In this document: piece after piece, positions 14,797 through 23,922 of the stretch
Position numbering within the stretch: position 1 is the stretch's first letter
How the letters are laid out: each line of letters starts with the position of its first letter
Source: Bacillota bacterium
Lineage (GTDB): Bacteria; Bacillota; UBA4882; UBA8346
Direction of reading: 5' to 3'
Length of the DNA stretch: 51,415 nucleotides
Assembly (NCBI GenBank): GCA_023402395.1
Contig: JAEYGI010000036.1
Span: 1 to 51,415 of the forward strand
Notes under the pieces: model-generated
Seen by the model: only the letters and a program-made list of their open reading frames with translations
Told to the model about the DNA's origin: nothing
Database searches by the model: none
Position numbers and translations under genes: made by a program

Positions 14797-16125
14797 TCAG
14801 CCCAATCCCGCCCGTTCATAGACCCGGGGCAGCAATTGATTGGCTTTCCGGATGGCCTCGGCTTCATCGATCGTGGTCAAGCGGCCTCCTTCATAGACAA
14901 TCCTTCCGTCGACCATGGTCAGGCTGACGTCGGAACTCCGGGCCTGATATACCAGTTGCGCGTAAATGTTCGATCCCTCGAACGGCGTGCAATGCAATTT
15001 CTTGAGATCCACCAGGGCCAGATCGGCTTTTTTCCCCGGCTCTAGCGATCCGGTTTCAGCCGACAGCCCCATCGCTTCCGCCCCGCCCAGCGTCGCCATT
15101 TCGAAAACGCGCCAGGCCGGCATGACCGTCGGTCCGTGCCGCGGCTTTTGGATCAAGGCCGCGGTCCGCATCTCGGTGAACTGATCCAGGTTATTATTGC
15201 CGGGCGCGCCGTCGGCGCCGAGAGATACCGCGATCCCCCGCTCGATCATTTCCGGAATTTTGGCGATGCCCGACGCCAGCTTCAGGTTGCATGACGGGCA
15301 GTGGGCCACCTTAATCTGATATTTTCGCAGGATCTCCAGTTCTTGATCATCCAGCCAAACGCAATGGGCCAGGATCAGGTCCGGGCCGGCCAGGCCCAAC
15401 TGCTCAAAGTAGTTGACGTTGCGCGTCTTCCGCTCTTGTTCCACCAGACGGATCTCGCCCTGATTCTCCGAGGCGTGGGTATGAACCTTTACCTGGTATT
15501 GCCGGGCCAGCGCGCCGACTTGTTTTAATAGCTCCTCGGTGCACGACACCGCGAACCGGGGCGCGAAGGCATAGCTCAACCGCCCCTCACCCTGGCCGTG
15601 CCACTTCTCAAGCAAAGCGACGCTTTCCGAGAGCGAGGCGTCGGTTGGCTCCAGCAAGCTGGCGGGAACGTCGGAGCCCCAATCCATCATGCATTTCCCG
15701 CTCAAGGCTCTGATCCCGGCGCCGACAATGGCCTCGAAGGCCGCCTCGGTGTGATGAACGGTTTCCATGTCGATGATCGCCGTGGTCCCGCCCCGGAACA
15801 GCTCGCCGATGCCCAGCAACGCCGAGTAATAGAGCGATTCCGGATCGTGAGCGCCCTCCAGCGGCCAGATCCGCAGTTTCAACCAGTCCAGCAGCTCCAA
15901 ATCGTCGGCCTGGCCCCGGAACAAGGTCTGGCACAGATGGACGTGGGTCTGAATCAATCCCGGGATCACCGCCTGCCCCCGGCCGTCGATGACCCGATCG
16001 GCCGGAAATTCTCCGGTGCCGAGGGCCTTGATCCGATCATCCTCGATCAACAGGTTTCCCGGATATACTTCACGTTGCCGGTTCATCGTGACCAGCAAGG
16101 CGTTTTTAATTAAAACGGTCGCCAT
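14797..16125 (-). CDS. Amidohydrolase, guanine/adenosine-type deaminase (SsnA/AtzA-like)
   Basis: This is a 442-aa metal-dependent aminohydrolase. Motifs: QTHVHLCQT (metal His pair) near residue 60, HTHASEN near 215, DLILAHCVWLDDQE, AHCPSCNLKLASG, and SLGADGAPGNNNLDQFTEM carrying the metal Asp. The AtzA/TrzN/MtaD branch includes 5-methylthioadenosine/S-adenosylhomocysteine deaminases and guanine deaminases; the sequence alone does not choose. The start overlaps the end of the permease gene (TAA ATG), with GGGAGG upstream. Being in one operon with a nucleoside transporter and XdhC, a purine base or nucleoside substrate is likely. Confidence 0.85.
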   Translation of the reverse strand: MATVLIKNALLVTMNRQREVYPGNLLIEDDRIKALGTGEFPADRVIDGRGQAVIPGLIQTHVHLCQTLFRGQADDLELLDWLKLRIWPLEGAHDPESLYYSALLGIGELFRGGTTAIIDMETVHHTEAAFEAIVGAGIRALSGKCMMDWGSDVPASLLEPTDASLSESVALLEKWHGQGEGRLSYAFAPRFAVSCTEELLKQVGALARQYQVKVHTHASENQGEIRLVEQERKTRNVNYFEQLGLAGPDLILAHCVWLDDQELEILRKYQIKVAHCPSCNLKLASGIAKIPEMIERGIAVSLGADGAPGNNNLDQFTEMRTAALIQKPRHGPTVMPAWRVFEMATLGGAEAMGLSAETGSLEPGKKADLALVDLKKLHCTPFEGSNIYAQLVYQARSSDVSLTMVDGRIVYEGGRLTTIDEAEAIRKANQLLPRVYERAGLG

Positions 16126-17058
16126 TTATCGTTCCTCCCGCGAGTAGGCCACCCCCAGCGCCTCCGGGGTCGCGACCCGCCGGTTTTTAGTTTCGCGGGT
16201 CACAATGATCAGGATTACGAAGGTAAAGAGGTACGGCAGCATCTTCAAGAAGAAGGAGGGGATCATCACGCCCAGGGTCTGCAGATGAAAACCAAGCGCG
16301 TCAATGGCGCCGAAGATATAGGCGCCGAATAGCGCCCGCGCTGGATTCCACATGGCGAAGATCACCAGTGCCACCGCGATCCAGCCCCGCCCGGCCGTCA
16401 TATTTTCAAGCCAGGAAGGGGCATAGGCCAGGGAAAGGTACGCTCCGGCGGCTCCCGCCAGCATTCCGCCGCAGGCCACCGCCAGGTACCGGACTTCAAA
16501 GACATTGATTCCGGCAGCATCGGTGGCTCCCGGATTTTCTCCGGACGCGCGCAGGATCAGGCCGGTCTTGGTCTTATAGAGCACAAACCAACAGCCGGCC
16601 GCGACAGCAAAGCCGAGATATACCAACAAGTCGTGGTTGAAGAAGATCGGCCCAAGCCAGGGAATCTGGCTCAACAGCGGAACCGGAACCGTCTTGAAGG
16701 TGGCCGGCGCCGGAATTCCGATCAATGGTTTGCCAAGATAGGCGCTGAGTCCGGTCCCGAAGATCGTCAGCGCCAGCCCGCTCACGACCTGATTGGCCTT
16801 GAGGGTGATGGTCAGGAAGGCGTGGATCAGCGCCATCAAGCCGCCGGCCGCCATGGCGGCGGCGAGTCCGGCCCACTGGTTTTGGGTGTAGACGTCCACC
16901 GCAAACCCGGTGACCGCTCCGATCAGCATCATCCCTTCCACGCCCAGGTTCATGACACCGGCCCGTTCGGAGAGGAGTTCACCGAGGGACGCGAATAAAA
17001 TGGGCGTCCCGGCCACGATGCCGGTCGCCAAAACCGCCGCAATGATTGAGTGTTCCAT
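16126..17058 (-). CDS. Nucleoside ABC transporter permease (NupQ/YufQ-like)
   Basis: This is an integral membrane permease of the BPD_transp_2 family that works with BMP-type binding proteins. The 310 residues hold about eight hydrophobic segments. The conserved sequence includes LGELLSERAGVMNLGVEGMMLIGAV near the N-terminus, GLALTIFGTGLSAYLGK, and the coupling loop GENPGATDAAGINVFEVRYLAVACGGMLAGAAGAYLSLAY. It starts 3 nt after the preceding permease gene and ends at the ATG of the deaminase gene, so the three are one transcription unit. Confidence 0.9.
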   Translation of the reverse strand: MEHSIIAAVLATGIVAGTPILFASLGELLSERAGVMNLGVEGMMLIGAVTGFAVDVYTQNQWAGLAAAMAAGGLMALIHAFLTITLKANQVVSGLALTIFGTGLSAYLGKPLIGIPAPATFKTVPVPLLSQIPWLGPIFFNHDLLVYLGFAVAAGCWFVLYKTKTGLILRASGENPGATDAAGINVFEVRYLAVACGGMLAGAAGAYLSLAYAPSWLENMTAGRGWIAVALVIFAMWNPARALFGAYIFGAIDALGFHLQTLGVMIPSFFLKMLPYLFTFVILIIVTRETKNRRVATPEALGVAYSREER

Positions 17059-17061
17059 CGG

Positions 17062-18138
17062 TCATTCCTTTCCCTTCCGCGTCAGGCGGTACCGGCCCAA
17101 GATCTCCCCGCCCAGCACGAAAAATAAAATGGCGCCCTGCAGCATTGAAACAGTGGCCGCCGGAAACCCGGAGGTCTGAATGCTGAACCCGCCCACCAGC
17201 AGCCCGCCCAGGAGAAAGGAGACCACCACAATCGCCCAGGGATTCAACCGCGCCAGCCAGGCGATGATGATCGCCGTAAAGCCGTATCCGGGCGAGATCC
17301 CGTGCTGCAGCCGCTGCGTGATGGCGGAAACCTCTGTCATCCCGGCGATCCCGGCAATCCCGCCGCTGATGAACATCACCAGCAGGATGTTGCGGACATA
17401 GTTCATTCCGGCATAGGCGGCGGCTTTCGGGCTCTCGCCGCAAACCCGGATCTCATATCCCCATTTGGTATATTTCAGCACCACCTGAAAAATGACGGCC
17501 ACCGCCAATCCCACCAGTAAGCCCAGATGAATCCGGGTTTTGCCGAGGGTCGGCAAAATCGCTCCCGCCGTGAACTGGGCGGTGATTGGAAAGTTAAAGC
17601 CCTGCGGGTCTTTCCAGGGACCGTAGACCAGGTAATCCACCCACAGGATGGCGATGTAATTCAGCAGCAAAGTGCTGATGGTCTCGTTGACTTTGAAAAA
17701 AGCCCGGGGAATGGCGGGAAGTAAGCCCCACAAGCCGCCCATCAAGGCTCCCATAATAAACATCGCCGGCAGCAGCAGGTAGGCGGGCCAGTCCGGGAAA
17801 GCCAGCACCATCCAAGTCGCCCCAAAGGCGCCCATATAAAACTGGCCTTCGGCCCCGATATTCCAAAGCTGCATCCGGAAGGCGAGCGACACCGCCAAGC
17901 CGGTCAGCAACAGCGGAATCGCCTTGACCAAGGTCTCGGAGAGGCCATAGGCGGAACCGAAAGCGCCTTCAAACATCAAGGCATAGACAGCCACCGGATT
18001 TTTGCCGGTGGCCGTGAAAAAGATTCCGGCGAAACACAGTCCCAGGAATAACGATACGATCGGCACCAAAAACCGGGCGATTTTGGAGTCGGCGTCGCTC
18101 TTTTCGATCCGCCACCCGTTGCAGAAGTTAATTTGCAT
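17062..18138 (-). CDS. Nucleoside ABC transporter permease (NupP/YufP-like)
   Basis: This is the second membrane subunit of the nucleoside importer, 358 aa, with an N-terminal cytoplasmic stretch and about eight to ten hydrophobic segments. Diagnostic parts are TGLAVSLAFRMQLWNIGAEGQFYMGAF, LLLNYIAILWVDYLVYGPWKDPQGFNFP, and the coupling loop CGESPKAAAYAGMNYVRNILLVMFISGGIAGIAGM. It overlaps the ATPase gene by 11 nt, which suggests translational coupling. Confidence 0.9.
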   Translation of the reverse strand: MQINFCNGWRIEKSDADSKIARFLVPIVSLFLGLCFAGIFFTATGKNPVAVYALMFEGAFGSAYGLSETLVKAIPLLLTGLAVSLAFRMQLWNIGAEGQFYMGAFGATWMVLAFPDWPAYLLLPAMFIMGALMGGLWGLLPAIPRAFFKVNETISTLLLNYIAILWVDYLVYGPWKDPQGFNFPITAQFTAGAILPTLGKTRIHLGLLVGLAVAVIFQVVLKYTKWGYEIRVCGESPKAAAYAGMNYVRNILLVMFISGGIAGIAGMTEVSAITQRLQHGISPGYGFTAIIIAWLARLNPWAIVVVSFLLGGLLVGGFSIQTSGFPAATVSMLQGAILFFVLGGEILGRYRLTRKGKE

Positions 18139-19645
18139 AGCATTCCATCCTTTGGCCGGCCATCATCAAACCCACCGCCTCGATGGTCACCTCGGCCGGG
18201 TCGATGATCCCCATGATCTCTCCCGCGTGAATAACCGCAATCCGGTCCGACAGCTCAAACAACTCATCCAGTTCCTCGGAGATGAGCAGAATAGCCTTAC
18301 CCGCGGCCCGCTGCGCCAGGAGTAACTTGCGAATGCTTTCGATGGCCCCGATATCCAAGCCGCGCATGGGATAAACCGCCACGATTAGTTGGGGGTCAGA
18401 TTCGATCTCCCTGGCCAGCAACAGCTTTTGAAGGTTGCCGCCGGACATCAGCTTCACCGGATAATGGGCGCCGGCCAGCTTCACTTCGAACCGGTCAATC
18501 AGCTCCTCGGTATAGCGCCGGATAGCGTTCCAATTCAGCAGGAAGCCCTTGCGCCGGCGATAGCTCTTGAGGATCGTATTCTCCACCGCGTTCAGGTTCG
18601 GGATCAGCCCGGTGGTCATCCGGTCCTCGGGAATGTAGCTCACTCCGGCGTCGATCAGCCGTTTGGAACCGGCGCCGGTGCAATCGGCCCGGTTGATCCG
18701 GAGTTTCCCGCCAGCCGCTTTACGCAGCCCGGCAATGACTTCGGCCAGATCTTTCTGCCCGTTGCCCGCCACGCCAGCGATGCCTAGAATCTCCCCGCCG
18801 TTGATCTCAAACGAGACTTCTTTCAGGGCCAGTCCGCCCCGGTCGCCGACGGCGGAAACGCCGTTCAGCTCCAGAATTGGCTCGCCCCGGGCCACCGACT
18901 CCTTGGCGGAGCCCCGGTCAAGGTCGCGGCCGACCATCATCCGGGCCAATTCATCAGGGGTGGTGGCCGCGGTCCGGACCGACCCGGCGTTTTTACCGCC
19001 GCGCAGTACCGTGATCCGGTCGGTATTTTCCAAAACCTCGTTCAATTTGTGGGAGATGACAATGATCGCTTTGCCCCGCTCGGCCATGCCGCGCAGGGTT
19101 TTATAGAGCTGACCGGTTTCCTGGGGAGTCAGCACCGCGGTCGGTTCGTCCAGGATCAAAATCTCGGCGCCCCGGAACAGCACCTTCACGATTTCGACCC
19201 GCTGCTGCTCGCCGACGGAAAGCTGCCAGACTTTGGCGCGGGGCTCGATGGTCAGCCCGTATTGGGTGGAACACTGCTCGATCTCCCGCTCGATGGTTTT
19301 GATATTGTAGACTTGCTTCAGGCCGGGTAAGCCCAGCATGATGTTTTCAGCCACAGTGAACGGCTGCACCAGTTTAAAATGCTGATGCACCATGCCGATC
19401 CCGCTGCGCGCCGCGTCCAGCGGCGAGGCGAAAGCCGCCTTCCGGCCCCTGATCCGGATCTCGCCCTCGTCCGGATGGTAAAGTCCGGTCAGGACGCTCA
19501 TCAAGGTGCTTTTGCCGGCGCCGTTCTCCCCGAGCAGCGCGTGAATTTCGCCGGAATTGACGGCGAACGACACCCGGTCGTTGGCGATCACCCCGGGAAA
19601 CCGCTTGGTAATCCCGACCATTTCCACCATTGGAATCGTACCCAT
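18128..19645 (-). CDS. Nucleoside ABC transporter ATP-binding protein (NupO/YufO-like)
   Basis: A tandem ABC ATPase with two nucleotide-binding domains in one 505-aa chain, as in sugar/nucleoside importers (RbsA-like). Domain 1 has Walker A GENGAGKST, signature LSVGEQQRVEIV and Walker B ILILDEPTAVL. Domain 2 is the degenerate type: GVAGNGQKD in place of Walker A and MSGGNLQKLLLARE. The start is the ATG at 19645 (MGTIPMVEM), preceded by AAAGGA; a 26-codon upstream extension has no ribosome site. It follows the binding-protein gene by about 85 nt. Confidence 0.92.
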   Translation of the reverse strand: MGTIPMVEMVGITKRFPGVIANDRVSFAVNSGEIHALLGENGAGKSTLMSVLTGLYHPDEGEIRIRGRKAAFASPLDAARSGIGMVHQHFKLVQPFTVAENIMLGLPGLKQVYNIKTIEREIEQCSTQYGLTIEPRAKVWQLSVGEQQRVEIVKVLFRGAEILILDEPTAVLTPQETGQLYKTLRGMAERGKAIIVISHKLNEVLENTDRITVLRGGKNAGSVRTAATTPDELARMMVGRDLDRGSAKESVARGEPILELNGVSAVGDRGGLALKEVSFEINGGEILGIAGVAGNGQKDLAEVIAGLRKAAGGKLRINRADCTGAGSKRLIDAGVSYIPEDRMTTGLIPNLNAVENTILKSYRRRKGFLLNWNAIRRYTEELIDRFEVKLAGAHYPVKLMSGGNLQKLLLAREIESDPQLIVAVYPMRGLDIGAIESIRKLLLAQRAAGKAILLISEELDELFELSDRIAVIHAGEIMGIIDPAEVTIEAVGLMMAGQRMECYAN

Positions 19646-19729
19646 GATCCCATTCCTTTTTCTAGTATCGTCCCATAATCGACGGGGCGGCTTTACGCCG
19701 CCCCGTTTCCAACCGTTCCGCACCGGGCG

Positions 19730-20830
19730 TTATTTGGGAATGCTACCCTCCACGCCTTGCACGAACCAGCTCATTTCCAGCATCTCCTTGTCGGTCAGCT
19801 TCTGACCGGCTTTCACCTTCACCTGTCCACTCTGGTCCTTCAACGGGCCCACGAAGACGGCGTAATTGTCCTTCATGAACACGGCCCGTTTCTGGGCGAC
19901 CAGCTTTTTGACATCCTCGCCGACCATCGAGCCGTACGGCCCGATGTCGATGATCCCGTCGGCGATGCCGCCCCAATATTGATCACTTTTCCAGGTTCCG
20001 GCCTGGACCGCCTTGACGGTCTTTGCATAATACGGACCCCAGTTCCAGACCGGGCCGGTCAGAACCGCCTTGGGCGCGAAGGAACGCATGTCGCTGTCGT
20101 AGCCGATACCGTAAGCGCCTCTCTCCTCGGCGGCTTGCATGGCCGCCGGGGTATCCTGATGCATGGCGATGAGGTCGGCGCCGGCGTTCAGCAGGCTCTT
20201 GGCGGCTTCCTTCTCGGTGGCCGGATCATACCAGGTATTGGTCCAGACCACTTTGACCTTGACTTTGGGGTTAACGGACTGGGCGCCCAGCGTAAAGGAG
20301 TTGATGCCCCGGATCACTTCGGGAATGGGGAACGCCGCGGCATAACCGATCAAATTCTTCTTGGTGTATTTTCCGGCGACGATGCCCGCCAGATAACGGC
20401 CTTGGTAATCCCGGCCGAAATAGGTTCCGGCGTTCTTGGCCGTCTTAAAGCCGCTGCAATGCAGGAAGGTCACATCCGGATACCTGGCTGCGACTTTCTG
20501 GACAAAATCCATATAGCCGAAGCTGGTCGCGAAGATCACTTTGTTGCCCTTCTCCGCCAGTTCTGTCAAAACCCGTTCGGCGTCGGCGCCCTCGGGAACC
20601 GACTCCACATAAGTGGTTTGAACGTTCGGAACTTCCTTCTCCAGGAATTTGCGTCCGAGATCGTGGGCATAGGTCCAGCCCGCGTCACCGACCGATCCGA
20701 CATACACGAAAGCCACTTTGAATTTTTCAGCGGCAGCGGATACGTTTGGATAGTCATATCCAAAACCGATCACCGCTACCAGCAGCAATGCACTGAGCAG
20801 CAACAGACTAAATCTGGTCGCCTTGCGCAT
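19730..20830 (-). CDS. BMP-family nucleoside-binding lipoprotein-like protein of ABC transporter
   Basis: The extracellular solute-binding protein of a nucleoside importer (Bmp/Med, NupN/PnrA type). A signal sequence at 1-31 (MRKATRFSLLLLSALLLVAVIGFGYDYPNVSAA) lacks a clear lipobox Cys, so it may be secreted or tethered otherwise. The mature part has KVAFVYVGSVGDAGWTYAHDLGRKFLEKE, VIFATSFGYMDFV, FGRDYQGRYLAGIVAGK and IAMHQDTPAAMQAAEERG, all family hallmarks including the nucleobase-stacking region. It is first in a likely operon of transporter, deaminase and molybdenum-cofactor genes, with a strong promoter upstream. Confidence 0.92.
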   Translation of the reverse strand: MRKATRFSLLLLSALLLVAVIGFGYDYPNVSAAAEKFKVAFVYVGSVGDAGWTYAHDLGRKFLEKEVPNVQTTYVESVPEGADAERVLTELAEKGNKVIFATSFGYMDFVQKVAARYPDVTFLHCSGFKTAKNAGTYFGRDYQGRYLAGIVAGKYTKKNLIGYAAAFPIPEVIRGINSFTLGAQSVNPKVKVKVVWTNTWYDPATEKEAAKSLLNAGADLIAMHQDTPAAMQAAEERGAYGIGYDSDMRSFAPKAVLTGPVWNWGPYYAKTVKAVQAGTWKSDQYWGGIADGIIDIGPYGSMVGEDVKKLVAQKRAVFMKDNYAVFVGPLKDQSGQVKVKAGQKLTDKEMLEMSWFVQGVEGSIPK

Positions 20831-20962
20831 TCTCCATCCCTCCGTTAAAATTTATTTTTTAATTGAATCTTCCGGTTTCCCCGCCAAAAATCGCTCCCCG
20901 CCGGCAACCCCCTCCAGCTTTAATAATTTTTTACCAATTTTTGATCACTTGATCTAATTTTG

Positions 20963-20992
20963 ATTATATATTCAAGGTTAACTGTTTGTCAA
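20963..20992 (-). promoter_or_regulatory. Sigma-A-type promoter of the nucleoside transporter operon
   Basis: On the minus strand TTGACA (20987-20992) and TATAAT (20963-20968) are both perfect consensus, separated by 18 nt. The start codon of the BMP gene is about 130 nt downstream. The GTTAAC palindrome lies in the spacer. Confidence 0.8.
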
Positions 20993-21309
20993 CTCTGCCG
21001 CATTTGCCCGGCCATTCCCGGACTTAAGCCTTAACGCCCTTTGCGGAGCCGCTTTAACGTTATAAAAGCAAAATACTGATTTTGAAAACCCGCTCCAACC
21101 CGTTCCTGGATTTTTCCGGATTGTCATTATAAGTGACATATGTATCACACAAAACCGAAACTTTCCTTGACAAATCGCCGGCAACGCCCAGCCCGCAATT
21201 CCAGAAAAAAGCTGTATAACAGGTGATTTGTGAAAATTTGGGTCTGGTAATCAAAAGGCCAATAATATTTTAATTGTCTCATAAATAAGCCCTTAGGCAT
21301 AGTCCAATT
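20993..21309. other. Gap without gene
   Basis: This 317-nt gap lies between the operon promoter and the stop of the DUF72 gene. It is AT-rich, has several frames of 60-70 codons without ribosome sites, and shows no repeat, terminator or RNA gene that I can support. Confidence 0.4.
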
Positions 21310-22035
21310 TTAAGAATTCCCATAAAAAAGTAGTTCGGCCATGGTAGCGGCCAATTCGGGCGCGGCGGTCTCGTGCTTGAAAAAGAGATAGACCTCCTTG
21401 CCCCGGATGGCCCATTCCCGGAGCCGGGCCGCGATGCGGCGCAAATCGTCCCGGCCGTAGGGGCCGTTCCGGAGCCGCAGATAAGCCGTTGCCAGCGGTT
21501 CCGGCCAGTCTTCCGGCGCCAGATAGCCGTCATTCAGGCACAGATCCAGTCCCTGCCCGTGAACCGCCTCAAAAAAGCCCCGGTTGAGCAGTTTTCTGCT
21601 TCGCAACTCAATTACCGGGGTAAAGGCCGGGCCGTCCCGGGTGGACCGGCGCAGATATTCGAAGAATCCGGCCAGTCGCTCCGGATCGCCCTGCGCGGCG
21701 GGGAATTGGAACAATACCGGGCCCAGCCGTTCCCCGAGCCCGGCGACGCGGGACAGGAACAATTCCAGATAACCGCCGGGAATTCCGAAATCATCAGCAT
21801 GGGTGATCTTCCGGCCGGCCTTGACCGCGAACCGGAACCCGGCCCCCACCCGTTCCTTCCAGGCGTTCAAGGTCTCCGGCGCGGGCAATTGATAAAAGGT
21901 GTTATTGATCTCCACGGCGTTGAAGCGCGCCGCGTAATAGCTAAGCATCTCCGGGGCTTTGATTCCGGGTGGGTAAAAGACGCCGGCCCATTCCCGGTAC
22001 GAATAGCCCGACGTTCCGATATAAATGATTTTCAT
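21310..22035 (-). CDS. DUF72 domain-containing protein (YecE-like)
   Basis: A TIM-barrel-like DUF72 protein of unknown function. The proposed start is the ATG at 22035 (MKIIYIGTSGYSYREWAGVFYP), giving about 241 aa. Typical family parts are GTSGYSYREW at the N-terminus, FNAVEINNTFYQLP, FRFAVKAGRKITH, LGPVLFQFPA, VIELRSRKLLNRGF and the C-terminal AYLRLRNGPYGRDD with VYLFFKHE. It is the last of a run of minus-strand genes. No partner gene gives a clue to its biochemical role. Confidence 0.9.
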   Translation of the reverse strand: MKIIYIGTSGYSYREWAGVFYPPGIKAPEMLSYYAARFNAVEINNTFYQLPAPETLNAWKERVGAGFRFAVKAGRKITHADDFGIPGGYLELFLSRVAGLGERLGPVLFQFPAAQGDPERLAGFFEYLRRSTRDGPAFTPVIELRSRKLLNRGFFEAVHGQGLDLCLNDGYLAPEDWPEPLATAYLRLRNGPYGRDDLRRIAARLREWAIRGKEVYLFFKHETAAPELAATMAELLFYGNS

Positions 22036-22125
22036 GCGCTTATTATCCCATAAAAAACGGGCCGCAATCAAAGTCAGCTTCGATTGCGGCCCGCGTTGCC
22101 TTTGCGGGCGGCGGCCCGGCCCGCC

Positions 22126-22491
22126 TTATTCCGGCTTCCGCTTGTTATAGCCCCGTTCGTCGTAGGGTTGCAGCTTTTCAAGCCACAGCTCCTCCAGGGT
22201 CTGGAGATCCTCTTTGTAATCGTAAAGCGGATCTTCGTTCGGCTTGAGCCGGTCCAGGACTTCGAAAACAAAGTGGTCCGGGCCATACTCTTGCATGTCG
22301 CTGGTCAATTTGCGATTGTCATTCCAGCGCCAGCCGTATTTGATCTCCATCTGATAGCGGTTCAGGGTTCCATCCAGATTGAGGGAACTGCCCACGTACG
22401 CTTTGCCCGTGACTTGATTGCGAATCTGGTAAACTCCCATGTTTTTCGGTTTGTTCTTATATTCCAGTTTCAATTGCGAACGTCGGTCCAC
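22126..22491 (-). CDS. GIY-YIG nuclease family protein
   Basis: The start is the GTG at 22491 (MDRRSQLKLEY), which has AGGAG 7 nt upstream; a TTG-initiated frame to 22521 is less likely. The product is about 121 aa. The GIY-YIG core appears as MGVYQIRNQVTGKAYVGSS (GVY and YVG elements), then a helix with an arginine (LNRYQMEIKYG) and a late TLEELWLEKLQPYDERGYNK with the expected glutamate and terminal Asn. The catalytic set seems present, so it may be an active endonuclease. It lies downstream of two DUF2087 genes in the same direction. Such small proteins are widespread and mostly uncharacterised. Confidence 0.85.
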   Translation of the reverse strand: MDRRSQLKLEYKNKPKNMGVYQIRNQVTGKAYVGSSLNLDGTLNRYQMEIKYGWRWNDNRKLTSDMQEYGPDHFVFEVLDRLKPNEDPLYDYKEDLQTLEELWLEKLQPYDERGYNKRKPE

Positions 22492-22524
22492 GGTAATGCT
22501 CCTTTCCTCATTCAAGCCCAATGC

Positions 22525-22950
22525 TTACCCGCTTTGCCGCAGGTACTCCTCTTTTTTCCTGACAATCGATTCCCGCCCCTCTTCCAGCGCGCCAAAAACA
22601 TCGAGGCCGGCGATGGCCGGGTCGAAAGCGATTCCGGATGGGCTGGCCGGCTCGACCCGGTACCGCGAACCGTCCCGGGTACGGCTGAGCAACCCCTCGT
22701 CAATCAGCCGCCGCCGGAGCATGAGATGATCCCAGCCGGGAAAGCATCCCAGTCGGTCCAACCACTCCCTGATCCCGGCGTTGATCTCCGTTTCCGAATA
22801 GGTTTTGGCGCTATCGAAGCCCACCGCGATGCTTTGGAGAAGGATCAGCTGGTCACGGCGCTTGACCGGGAAGTCGGTCAAACCGCTCCGCAGGCAAAGA
22901 TCAATCAGCCGTTTTTTAAAATCGGCCACTGTAATTACTGGCGTTTCCAT
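22525..22950 (-). CDS. DUF2087 domain-containing protein (short)
   Basis: About 141 aa, with the ATG at 22950 chosen because AAAGGA lies 9 nt upstream; an ATG two codons earlier (22956) is also possible. The DUF2087 pattern is clear: FPVKRRDQLILLQSIAVGFDSAKTYSETEINAGIREWLDRLGCFPGWDHLMLRRRLIDEGLLSRTRDGSRYRVE. The domain is a winged-helix-like fold found in putative transcription regulators. It duplicates the C-terminal half of the neighbouring 253-aa protein, so the two probably arose by duplication. It lies between that gene and the GIY-YIG gene, in the same orientation. Confidence 0.85.
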   Translation of the reverse strand: METPVITVADFKKRLIDLCLRSGLTDFPVKRRDQLILLQSIAVGFDSAKTYSETEINAGIREWLDRLGCFPGWDHLMLRRRLIDEGLLSRTRDGSRYRVEPASPSGIAFDPAIAGLDVFGALEEGRESIVRKKEEYLRQSG

Positions 22951-22977
22951 GTTCATCTTTCCTTTCCAGGGATCGCG

Positions 22978-23739
22978 TTAATTTTTCACCCAATACCGAC
23001 TGCCGTCGGGATGCCGGTCCATAAACCCGTATTCGATCAGGTACCGGCGCAAAGTGACATAATCGTCGAAAGCACTTTTTAGGACGGCATTGACTTCTTT
23101 TTCCGTATATATCCGGCCGGGGTCGAAGCGCCGGATCAATTGCCGGAGAATGGCGATCTTCCGTTTTTCTTTCTTGGGAAAGCCGCTCAGGGGGCCGTTC
23201 GGCCCCGCTTTGAAATAAGCCTGCAGGATCGCTTCGTTCTCGGCCTCGGTGATCGCGAACCGTTCATCGGTTCGCGCCACGCCGGCCGGGATTTCGATAA
23301 ACCGCTCCGCCTTGGGCGACCGTTCCTCCAGCAGTTCGGCGATAGCCAGCACGATCTTGGCTTGCTTGGCCTTTTCCCGGAAGGAGAACCGCTGATTGCG
23401 CACGGTGGAGGTGTTGCCGTTCTCCATCCGGACGGCGATCTCCCGGTCGCTCAGGTTCTGATAAAAGCAGGTCAGCAGTTCCTTCTGGTGTTCGGTGAGG
23501 CCGGTGTACTTCTTGTCCAGCCCCAGCAGCGCTTCAAACATCGAGGAATGCTCCCGGCCAATATGGGTTTGCGTCGCCCGCTCCGCCTCCAGCAGGAGAT
23601 CGTCCACCGGATAAATCCGGCCTTGCTCGAACCGCTCGCCGCAGATCAAGCAGACAAAGGCCGCGGCGGCGGGGTCATGACGATAGCCCCGCTTCATCTC
23701 GGTGAGGCTGGCGCTCCAAAACAATTTTGATGGTTCCAT
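22978..23739 (-). CDS. DUF2087 transcriptional regulator-like protein (253 aa)
   Basis: The N-terminal part has a short zinc-ribbon-like VCLICGERF preceding IYPVDDLL, and a His about 15 residues later (THIGREH). Residues ~80-115 (LTEHQKELLTCFYQNLSDREIAVRMENGNTSTVRNQRFSFREKAKQAK) resemble a sigma-70 region 4/LuxR-type helix-turn-helix. The C-terminal ~100 residues are a DUF2087 domain (GFPKKEKRKIAILRQLIRRFDPGRIYTEKEVNAVL...RRYLIEYGFMDRHPDGSRYWV). This architecture is known in Bacillota as a probable DNA-binding regulator; targets are unknown. Upstream lies the 42-nt periodic array and a divergent Phd-Uma2 gene. Confidence 0.85.
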   Translation of the reverse strand: MEPSKLFWSASLTEMKRGYRHDPAAAAFVCLICGERFEQGRIYPVDDLLLEAERATQTHIGREHSSMFEALLGLDKKYTGLTEHQKELLTCFYQNLSDREIAVRMENGNTSTVRNQRFSFREKAKQAKIVLAIAELLEERSPKAERFIEIPAGVARTDERFAITEAENEAILQAYFKAGPNGPLSGFPKKEKRKIAILRQLIRRFDPGRIYTEKEVNAVLKSAFDDYVTLRRYLIEYGFMDRHPDGSRYWVKN

Positions 23740-23922
23740 TGCAACAATCCCCGTATTCGTCTATAATTTATATAGTCATTATATTGTTTCGTCTACAAAA
23801 TGTCAATGCCCGCCGTTGCGCCTAATCATGACTGGCTTGCCCGAAATATCCTCAATTACCAAACCCGGATCATCGCAAAATCGATCGCCTTTATCCCCTG
23901 ACGTCCAAACGAAATCATTCAA

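Noticed and set aside
19757..20848. 363-codon plus-strand frame opposite the BMP-family gene
   Set aside because: It is the antisense shadow of a clear solute-binding protein and has His/Gly/Arg-rich composition typical of such shadows.
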